Below the pieces are notes generated by a model. That model worked only from the letters and a program-made list of their open reading frames with translations, was not told the DNA's origin and made no database searches. Source: Agrypnia vestita (Eukaryota; Arthropoda; Insecta; Trichoptera; Phryganeidae). From it: 64,000 bases of DNA. Shown here in pieces: positions 1 through 12,000 of this stretch (position 1 is its first letter; every line of letters begins with the position of its first letter). The stretch spans positions 62,001-126,000 of the forward strand of contig JADDOH010023080.1 in assembly GCA_016648135.1 (NCBI GenBank), written 5' to 3'. A program made the position numbers and the translations under genes.

Positions 1-3000
1 TGATCATTTACATAACAGACCTTATCGCTCTCTTCCTTCATGAGGTAGGTACCGGCTGGAACTTCCCTGATTTGGACGTGGCCGCCTTTCAAGAGGCTGT
101 CATCGTCCAGCCCGAGCTCCTTGACAAAGGCCTCGGTGGCAATGTTCAGCAGGGCCTGCTCATCGGTCTCAGTTTGGGCTGTGGACCTTCGGGCAGACGA
201 TATAGGCTTTGATGGGACGTTGGATGACTGGACATCGGGCATTTGCTAGAATATGAAGAAATTAAATAATTATTTGAGCATAGCATTAAATTAAAATCTA
301 AATTTTTGGAATAATATTAACAACATACACAAAATAAAATAAAATACATATTATTAATGTGAATATTCACAGTTGAATACGGTAGATTTAATTTTAATTT
401 TTTTCTCTTTAATTCAAAATCCCAATTCACGGGACTCAAAAAAACTTTTCGAATTATACGGAACCCTGTTAATTCGAAATTTGAGGTAAGAAAAAAAATC
501 TAAATATTAACCAGTGCGTAAACAGTGTAAAACAAATTTTATAGGTGTAATACTCACGTCAAAAGAAAATGTTGAATTTCAATATATTTTTTGAGGTGAT
601 CTATAGTGAAAAATAATGTACTTACTTGCGATGTACTAGATGTGATATCTGCCACCATGTCAGGTTGTTTGCTTCTCAAAAAGTTTCCCTGCGTGGGCTG
701 CGGAGACACGCTGTTCTGGACGTGCTGGTCTGGCTGCAATACCCAAGAGAAAAAATATTAATATCGAAACTGTGTAATGCTGCTGATGGGCTTCAAACAT
801 CGACAAAGAAGCTATCGTCCGGCAAAGTTAATAAATTTTTCAAATTTTTTCTCATATCTTCTCTTGCGTTTTTTATCACATTTTCGTATGGAAATATATC
901 ATTTTAAAATTTATTCATCATGTTCCATATATTTTAAATACGGATATCTTATTATAATGACACACACTACATTATTTAATCAATTAACAAATTACCAAAG
1001 CTACGATGTTTTAAAATGAAGAAAATTGCTCCAGTTTGTGGGCCTTTTATGACTGAAGATGACTTTTATGGCCTCGTGAGATGTCTTTTTTTTCAATTAT
1101 ATTACAAAGTAAACGATTATCCTAAACTTATTAAAATTATTGCAAAATCTGTCAGTTTGTTTACTCACAATTTATGTTTTAAAAAAAACTGTTTTTTTTA
1201 CAATCTATTTTTTGTGTTTTTTTCAACCCTTTTTACATAGTTGACAACTACACATAAATACCTCCAACTTTGGTAACCGAAAACTAAAAAAAAACTTTTA
1301 GAAGAATATAAGTAAATGTCAAGTTTCAATAGTAATTAGTTTTTTTTTTTATATATATTTATTAAATATTTAAAAAAATATATTTATTGCAATAAACATA
1401 TGCCAAACTACACAGCAGTTTTACTTCTGCACATTTCATGATACAAAAATCATTGCCACAAATACATATACGAGTTTGTGTACATAGATGAGATTTGATG
1501 AGATTGTGTGGAAACTCGTGTAAAGAACAGAATAGAGTTGAGAGTGGAGCGAAATGTTATATCTGTTTTCAGGCGCATTCAGTCAGTACATTGAAAGAGG
1601 CTGCATGGAAATATATATTTTAGAAAAAAAAAGCAAAACAAAGTATTTATCTGACAGAATACATATTACGATATATTAAAATTTAAGTAATAATTGTGAT
1701 AAAAATATTACGAGATATATATTTTATTTCATATAAATTCTAGTTGGATACAGCTTATTTCAGAATATCGACTATAAGTTGATGCTATTTCAGTACGCAT
1801 AGCAGAATGGCAAGATGTTGTTAACTAACATTTTTGTCAAAAATGAGTTAATAAGCCGTCTAAACTAAATATTGTACGCTCTTTCCATTGGAAATAAGTT
1901 CAGAACTTAAAAATAATAAAAACATGTTTATATCATAGGGATGAACATGTTAACTACACTTTTTCATAAAAATCAAATCAGTTACTAATGGGAAGAACAT
2001 ATTATCTTCAATAATAACATGTTCATGCCATCATTCTGAAATTAACACGCCTTTTAATTTGATTGGAATATTTATGGTTAATATAAATTTTACTCTGGCA
2101 GAACTGTCATATATTTGTTTTTATTTGAAGATTTTCAATAATTTTAAATGGTACATACCATGTTTTGTATTATAAATTAATATGCCAGGTATTTTGGGTA
2201 ATGGATGGTAAAAACATATAGCATTTGAAGGGTTGTTTGATGTTCGTGTTTTACCAATTTTAAAAAGGCGTTATTCTATTAAAAATGAGTTCCAGAGGCG
2301 AAAAAATGGTTGTTAACAACATTTTTTTAGGGAAAGTTAGTACATATATTTTTATTTTTTTGTGCATAAACGCGTTTTTTTTACTTTTTAAATACTTTTT
2401 TGATATTTTAGTGACATAAATCAATAAAAATTAATCTTGAATTAGCAATGAAATATATTTTTCAAAGGCGAAATGCAAACGTCTAATTATCTCAAAATAA
2501 CTTGAATGTTAATTAACAACTTCTTTCCATGGGGTCTTCAACTGATCTCCACTCTTGAAGAAGTGCTGATATTAGAGTCTACTATGGGTCTCAAAAAGTA
2601 AACGTAATAAATGTTACCATAGCGGCATCCCGCGGTGCGTCGGAGAGTGAATAGGAGGTGGGTTCAGGATTAACACTGACGTCATGAAGTCCGCTCGGCC
2701 TCTTCTGGGGAGAGTACTTGAACATCGATGTGCGTTTCATTTCTCGGCTCTCTCGGCTCTGAAAGACGATGAATAGTCAGCAGATCTCCCATACCATCAA
2801 AATTTGTAGGCTAAATTGTGTTATAGGTTATTCTTTTATTATTGCTTTAAACATCTAAAATTATGATTGATTGATTGATAGGCATTTCTAGCCTAAATAT
2901 AAAGTATTAAGTTAAGCGGAACTCAGAGGAAGTGAAGTTATGGCGATTTAAATGTGAAGGGTCGAAAAAGGGGAAAAAAGGTTAAGCTGAGTTTTAAGAA

Positions 3001-6000
3001 ACAGAAAGAGCTTCTATACAGGGCATTTCGTAGCTAGTAGAAAAAACTTCGGGATAGTTTCCTTCATTCAAATTTAAATAGAAAATATTCTTTACATTTT
3101 GGATGAAATATCAACAGTTAAGAACGTGAGAGACATAAAAGTGTGCATTTTTTCAATATTTCAGACTTACTCTTTGTAATTTTTTTCTTGTATAAAAATG
3201 TTAAAAGCAACAATAAGAGCGTTACAAAAAAGGTAATGCAACTAGAAATGGGTAAGACCCGTTCAGTCAGAGGATATATGTAATTTAATCTGTGTCATCA
3301 AAATGAATGGGTCTAGAAGACCCATTTGTTAGAACAATATAGTTCACTCGGCTCAATAACTCACTTCATTCTTTGACTCATCATTCAGTAGAACACCGAA
3401 ACGAATGTATCAATGAATTTCATATCCAATACGGAGTAAAAAGGGTTTCAGCAAAAAGTCTACAACAATTTTATCACAAAGAAACGTACGCCGAACCATT
3501 TGAATATTTTTTTGTTATAGCATTTATTTTACAAAATATGTATGTTGATATTACACGATGTCGAGTACAAGCTGAAACTCAGTATATCTCGTAATATGAG
3601 TAGGTTTACTCGTCGGTATTTAGTTACCTTTGCGCCGGGCTAGTTCTTCAATAGATTTTTATTATACATACATATTCCAATATGTACTTCCAACAGCAGT
3701 ACTAAATACAACAACCTCATAAAAGCACAACTAACAAACAACCCGATAATATAATTATATTACTTCTTAAAACTAATAATGATATTTAATAACCAAATTA
3801 ATTAATCAATTAGAAAGACATACAGAAAAATCTAATTCACGAAAAAATATTAGGTTACTACTGGGATTCGAACCCAGGTCACCTCCTTTCCGGGGCCGGT
3901 GCTCTGACCACTAAGCTATAGCAACCCTCTATGTTTCCGTGAATATATCGACCTTATATGTAGTTCTTATTTTTATTAATTGATTAATTTTTATTTTTGT
4001 CCATAGAGCAATCCACTTTTTTGATACGGTAGTTGAAATTACTTTGCAATGCCACCGCTAGATGGACGCCATGATTAATTGAATAATTCATTTTTATTTG
4101 GACATACATTTATACAACAGATATTATATATTCAAGAAAGTAGTAACCTAATATTTTTTCGTGAATTAGATTTTTCTGTATGTCTTTCTAATTGATTAAT
4201 TAATTTGGTTATTAAATATTTCACAGAACTTTGTTCTGAAAAATTACAACTTCACAAATATGAATGTGTTCTTGAATATATAATAATGATACTTCATCAT
4301 CTTACACACATTATTCAACAACACATTACCTAAGTGGCAATTTGAGACATTGATATTATTTGATTTTTAAATTAGTCATGCTATGCTATTAAAGTAATAA
4401 ATAAATAAATTAATTAATACACCTAAAAATGTGTTATCATTAATTTGCATATTAATGAAAAACTAGCCCTTTAATTATTATACATGCAAGCATTCTGCAA
4501 TAAGCAAGTTTTTTGTTTTAAAATACTGTTGACTTCATATAATTGTTGTGTTTAAAACAGTCTCATTTAAAATATTTTTTAAAATAGGAACATATTCAAA
4601 ATAAATGCAATTTAAAAATTTAACTCGAAAAATACCTAGGCGCACATTGAAAACTAAACACACCAACAAAATAAATTCAGCAAGGCATATCTTCTCAAAT
4701 ATAGTAATGGTGTGTTAAGCTCCCTAGCCTTGTACATTGTAATCGGTTGTTTTGGTCTCCAGATATTTTGGATGTCTAGTTCAATTGTTCAATTTTCTAT
4801 CTAGTTCGCGCCAACTAGATTGAGCTGAAATTGGGATATGTATCTCTAGTCCAGTGTAGCTGATCCGTTCATTTAGACCCGTTCGTTCGTAAACTACCCA
4901 TCTCTAAATACAACTGCTATACTTACTGGGTTGACCAGTTCTGCGCTGAGGCCTAGGTACTGGTGTAAGGCGGTGAAGGTTACCCTCTGTAGGCGTACCA
5001 TTATAATCTACAAAAAAAAAATTAAATGCAGAAATTCAAACTATAATTTGGGATCAATAATAAATATGATGAACAACAAATCTAACATTTTAAATCTGTT
5101 TTCAATGAATAGGTTCTGTAACTTGTACTAATCGAGTAGCTTGTTGGTGTAGTGATTATGACTTTCGCCTAGTGACCCAGTGGTCGGTGGTTTGAGTCCC
5201 ATTCCATGACACCAGCATGTTGGTCCTATTTTCATTGCACAAGTGTTAAGCTTAATTTGAAAGTAGTATGAATATTGATGCAACACATATTCCGTGTGCA
5301 TATCTTTTTCTATTAAAAAATAATAATAATAAATCTGAAATCTCATTAATAATGAAATAATCATCCAATTAATGTCAAATTGAAAATTAACATCCAATAA
5401 TATATTTCATATAAAAAAAGGCACTATGACAATAAAATTGTTCAAATGGAAAACATTTGTGTTTTGATTTGATTGACACCATAATGAATAATTATTGTGT
5501 GGTTCATTTCACATTAACGCGTGATAAAAGCAATCTAATAGATAATGTTTAATTTAAAAATAAAAATAATATATTTATATTTATATTTAAAATGTTCTTA
5601 GGTTTCACGGCCATTCAGAATCTTCTGGTTTGAGTTTTCTGAAGTATTCTGCCACGTTTCTATGAACTTTCTAACCAATTTTTTGGATCCCATTGCGGGG
5701 TCCATCATCAGGGCTGAAGTGATAGGGCTAATATATTCTTAAGAGATTCTAAAAATCAAGAAGAATGACACATAATCAAAGCTCCCGAACGGTCCGAAAT
5801 AATCGAGAAGAAACTCATATGCACCAAAATACGCTAGAAGTTTATAGAAGTCGAGTGGTTATAAATTATCCTATATTAACATGTATTATGTGTGTATGTA
5901 TATCAAGCAATTAAATGTCTTTTGTCCAATAAACGTAGATTTATCGGTAATGAAATGAAAAATGAAAATTATTCGGAAAATGCGGATGGCGAAACACAGT

Positions 6001-9000
6001 TGTTTTGACAGCGAAGTAAAAACATAAAAGTGTGAATTATAAGCGGCCAGCATAATATATTAAGAGAATAGCTACTGGGCGTTCGACGGTAATCAATGTG
6101 ATAGAGACAGTCTAATTAAGTGTTCACAGACGTGCGACTATTCAATAAGCCGAGTGATTAGCGCAAAATTAGTGTGAACTTAATGTGATTAGAACAAAAT
6201 TAGTGAGTGCTCCAGTTAAATTTGTGTCCACTGATTTTTGTGCATAAAATAAAACATTAATTCATTTTGATTGTTTCATTTGTCTCGTACTTGGAAGTAC
6301 GTATACTTGGAAGCTTTTTGTAGTATTAATTTTTACACATAAAATAAATAAATGCAATATTGTGAGATACATAGGCAGAAAATAAGATTCACCTGCATAA
6401 CTCGGACAAATATATCAGGGTACTCCTGAAATACCTCCTGGAATGCTGCCATAGGCAATCTGATGACTTGAGAGTCTTCCAAAGCTCTGGCACTTACTGT
6501 TTTGTATGGTTGAGGATGACCCTGGAAGAAAAAGTTGTGTTTATCAACATATGTTACCTAGAAATTCAACTTACAAAAAGCTGGCATGTATGTATATATA
6601 AAATTGAATTCTCTGAAACAAAATTGTTTAAAAACAACACAAAAATATAATTGCTGAAGAGAGCAATATCAAGAGAATATGTTAAATATTAGAATTTAAT
6701 TCAAATTAAATTCAAACAAAATTCAATATTAACCGTCTTCACAAGATAACTATGCTTCAATTCTTCAATCCTTACCAGTATCATACCTTTCATTAAAAAT
6801 AATTTTAAAATACTGAATTTACAAAATTATTGCAACTGGAAAAATATTCTCGTAACTCACAGTGAGAACGTCTGTAAAGCTGAGCAGCGAAGTGACACTT
6901 TCTCCGGCTTTGACAACTTTCAGGGAGAGGATGGAGCCATCGGTGGACCGGATGAACACGTTCAGCTTTCCATTTTGCACAACATATACATTTTCATCAG
7001 CGTCACCTGCGAAAAAATCATATTTTAACATTTGCGGTCTTTCTATGATTTCACGTGCTACCTCTCTTAAAAAACAGAAATGCTCATATTTAGAGAGGGA
7101 GTTCGCTTAAAATATAATACAATCAAAGTAATGTTCATCAATCTACTATAAAAAATATATATAAAGTAAAAAATGAAATAGTTTGTTGATGTCGAAGGAA
7201 TAGGATTAAGTGTTGGCCACATAGATATGATTTTTGATTAGGCAGTTTCATACTTAACAATGTTTTTTAATTAAATTTGGACGCCATTCTGTTCCATACA
7301 TTTTCAAGAGCGTAGAGTTAATTTTGATTATATAATTACACACAGGTGTTCCATAGCAAAAACTTTGGAGGAGTCTTCTTCATGCAATTTTGATTAGAAA
7401 ATATTCTTTACATTTTGGGTGAAATTTCGACATTTAGGGAGAGAAGCGACCTCAAAGTATGCATTTTTTTCAATATTTTTGATTTATTTTCGGTAAAACA
7501 TTGGATTATCACTATAGTAACTTATATAGAAACTTAAAAATTTATTCACTTTGATACAGGTAAATGTAGAAATTTGAAAAAAAAAATTGTAAGGCTTTTA
7601 TCATTTTATTTGATGTATGTGATATGTATTCTATATATCCAATATTTTACAGAAAAAAAGTAAAAACATTGAAAAAATGCAAACTTTGATATAGCTTATC
7701 TTTGTAACTTTCGACATTTCATAGAAAGAGTAAAGAATATTTTATTTCAAAATTACATGAAAAATACTCCCTGAAGTTTTTGGTACTAGCTATGAGACAA
7801 TTATAATTAAAGATAAAAATTAGAATACTTGATAAAATTAGAATTTCTAAGGCATCAACGCAAAGGAGATAGCAAGGACACTCACCAATTTTAAACAGGT
7901 AACTGCCAGAGGGTATGTTGAGTATCTCCGTGTGCTTGCACAGCTTCAGGAATACAGGTTTTTCAAAATGGCCAAACACTCGGATAGAGTGCAGCATGTA
8001 CAGGGCATCCGGCGGCACCCTCTCGTCGCTGGTCAGATCTTCTTCCAGGTACTCGGCCGGTGGCTCCAACACCTAATAAAAAAAGAAAAAATCAATACAC
8101 AAGTACCTAAATCTTCAGGTTTTAGTCTTCTGGGATATCCAGCTGTGTTTCTACGACCTTTCAGATCCTATTACAGGGTCCATGTTGTTGAAACAACACA
8201 TCAGGTGATGGACCCTGCAATGGGATCCGAAACATTGGCCAGAAATGTTGTAGAAACATGGCAGAATATCCCAAAAAACTCAAACTAGAAGATTCTGAAC
8301 GGCCGTGAAAACCTAAGAACATTTATGAAAATAAATATTTACACACTCCATGTCCGGCACTATGTTATATTGATATTTGTTTAAAAATTGTACATTTAAA
8401 ATTGAAAAGTCTACAGTTTGTTGAATACATATTTGTTTCACTCAAATAAAACGTTTCTTTTTTACTTGTACAAATATTTATAAAATTTTGTTTCTGTTTC
8501 AATTCAATTCAAATTGGTACTACACAGAATAATACACATCATATTAATACTTTTACTCTCGGTAGTGCCTTAAATACGTGCTGTTTTTACACAATTCTTT
8601 ATAATGCATAACAAAAACACTTTTGGTGCAAGATTCGTAAATTTTTTGCATCATTCTTCAGTTTATTTAGACTTGTTTAGTCAGATTTCTGATAGACCTG
8701 CTAGGCCTCAGGTTAAAAAATTGAAGAAAAACATTTTATTTTCCAAAAAATTTGGTTCCATTGTCAGTTTTGTACTTACTGCGAAAAGCTAAGTGAGTTT
8801 GAATAGGAATTAATGCTATATCCGCCATATTTTCCAGATCATGCTTATTCAAATTTTAATTTTTTTCTCACATTAAAAGAATTTTTAGATGCAAAGGACA
8901 AAAAAATGCCTTTCTTGATTTTTTACTCTTAAAGTGTTGTTTTTTATATGTATACATTTTTTTAAAAGATGGCAAAAAATTATGGCTTAATCAAGGTTGA

Positions 9001-12000
9001 AAAGGATTACGCAAAAAGTAAAACTTAAAATGTTCAATGAGATTCAGTTGTATCAATATTAATCAAAGAATCAATGGTCCACCAAAATTAACCGTTTGAG
9101 TGCCAAAAAATTCAAACAGTTGCTTGTAAAATGCCATCAAAAAAACTTTTTTTTTTTAAAACCCCATATAAATTCTTTGAATTTTCATGGATATTGATTA
9201 TTTCTTCGGTGTTTTATTAAAGAATATCGAAATATTTGAAATAAAAAACGCTTGTATGAATGAATACAGTATTTTTTTCAGAAAAAAGAAAGACAAAAAT
9301 GAAAAACAAAAAAAAATCAACAACTGTGCTTTCCTGCACACGCCGTGTGGACACCCTTCTTACAATACGCACAAATAGTCGTTGATCTACGCAGCCCAGC
9401 ACCATCTTTATTACTACAGACCACACAGCGATGTAAATTCTTTCCTGGTCGCTCCCACTGTCAGACATTTCAGAGGACGCGCTCGATATTATAGTTTTTT
9501 AATTAACTAAAATAAAAAAATAATAAATGAATCTGAAATTTAAACGGTTTACTACGATCTTACAACTATTAAGATAATATTACAATAATATTTAGCAACG
9601 CCGCAGCACCACATCCCACGTACGCGCGATTCAAAACACGACTGACGCAATCAACGGAAATCGAAGATCGGCAATCTTCGTTAAAACACGAATCGACGAA
9701 AGTCGACGATTGGCGATCAAACGGTTAAATACCTTTAGTTGCGCCGGAGCCTGTTCCTTCTTCAACTGAAGCAGTCTTCTGGCGAACCTCATGACGGCTC
9801 TTCGTTTCCTGCCCTGCCCACTGCTGGAGATGGACTTGACTTTGCGCAGCATCCTCCGCCCGTAAAACAACATCTTGTCCCGTTTGCGGAAGCGCCCACG
9901 CGAAGCGCTGTCACCGCTCAGGGCGGCATCCGATTCACCGGATAGTACTTCATCTGTCGGGGCAAGACGGAAGGTTAAATATCTTTTCGAGAAGATGTAT
10001 CAAATCTGTGGCTTTTTATGTAAACAAACCTCTCCGCCTGTAAACAAAAAGGATCAAAGGAAGTCGCGCTAGGGACACAGAATAACTACACTACGAGGCA
10101 GTCGGGTCTCTGCCATAGCATCTGGCGGACATGGGCTATGCACTAACAGTTTTTTGTTTCTTATTTCATTTAATTACTTTACATGTTACATATACTTGTT
10201 ATTAACTTGCTCCCAGAGCATATTAAGCAGATTTCTCGAGAAACATATTTTCAAACTCATGCCATGAACAACTATGTATTTATTTCTATACAGGGAAAGT
10301 TTGCAAATGAAGTTATAATAAGCAAGTATTATAATAATTATTAAGAAAATAAAACCAGGTGATGGCTGTCAAGCTTCAATTAACTATTTTTTTGTGCCGC
10401 AATACATGGTCAGCCAATCTACATCCAATATATAGTTTAGAAGCAAAGAAACTGAATTTATCCACACTTCAAATGTGTTTTTGGGATTGAAATTTTATTT
10501 TATAATGCGTATGGTAACAGTGATTTGCATTTATTTAAAACGGAAAAATTTGTGTTTGTCTACGAAAGATAACGGTGTTAGTGTAAATTTGTCTAATATT
10601 AAAAATATACCTCTGGTGGTAAAAGAAAATAAAAATGCTACGCACACATTCTGTCAAAGCATTTCGATTGTTGAACTGCAATTAATCTTGAACCTGATAC
10701 TGTCATACATAATGTATGTATCATTACAATGTGAACAATGTCCCATTGAATTTGATACCATAATGAAAATAAAACAGCTATCCCAAACCTTAAATCAATG
10801 TCACTTGAATCAGACAAGAAAATATGCATCAATCGTGTTCATATTAACTTTGAAGCCAATAACACTCCCGTTTCGGAACAAGGCACAACATAACCTCAAA
10901 AATCATATTTATAAAACTATTTAATAATAAATTATTAATGATACTGAGTTGGTATTCTTTGTAATCCTCATAAATATCCCAGAGAATATAACAACCAAAG
11001 AAAATTAAATGTTAATGTGTAGTAAGACAGTCAAAAGTAGAAAAAATTACGATTTTCTGTAGACAATCAGCAATATTATATATGATTCTGTTACTTCATT
11101 CTGCTTGCACAGCTTCCGTCAGTCAGATGCGTGTGAGTGATGAGATGTCAAAGTACTACAGTTTCTAATAAAATGATGACAAATTTAGCAGAATCTTGTT
11201 CACATTGTATAAGAAATGTGATTAAAAATATTGTAGACCATTTTCAAACCATTATATTTCTTGTTCGAAGAATATTTTTTCTTCTGAATGAAGGCTTGAA
11301 CTTTGTGGTGACATTATTATTAAAATAAAACACGGATCACTTTGTTTTCACCGCTTTATTAGATTATAAAATCTACATGTTTCGAGAACAATGTTCTCTT
11401 CTTCAGGATTGTTTGTGTACTAAAATTGAAAAAGTTAAACCATGCAAGTGTGTTACAGTGTTGGAGAGGATGAGTGGAGGGGGAGGAGAGGGTCAGAGGT
11501 GTTAATTATTATGGAATGAAGGGAAACGTATGTACATATGTAGATACAGAGTTATTTGTAAAACATTAATAACCTCGCAGGACTATACTCCTGTCTTGAT
11601 TATGAGTCGAAAATGTTCAAGCAATTATGACCTAATATCAATAGTTAAGGAGATATGCGACATCAAAGTTTGCATTTTTTTAAAATATTTCTGACTTATT
11701 TTTTGTAAAACGTTGGACTATCATTACAGTAACTTATATCGAATGTGAAAAATTCATTCCCTTTAATACAAGTCAAATAAAAAAATAAAAACCTTCGAAT
11801 CCCAATTGGAATTTTTTCAGGGTTTTAATCATTTTATTTAACTTGTATTGAAACGAATGAATTTTTCGTAATTGATATTAGTTACTGTAATGATAGTCCA
11901 ACATTTTACAAAAAATAAGTCAGAAATGTTGAAAAAAAATGCAAACTTTGATGTCGCATATCTCCATAATTGATATCACGATAGCTTGAACATTTTCGAC

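Noticed and set aside
3853..3925. Functional tRNA gene
   Set aside because: The anticodon stem does not pair and U33 is missing, although the other arms are good.
10475..10924. 149-codon open frame on the plus strand
   Set aside because: No recognisable domain, composition equal to the AT-rich intron around it, antisense to sws; open frames of this size occur by chance in such sequence.
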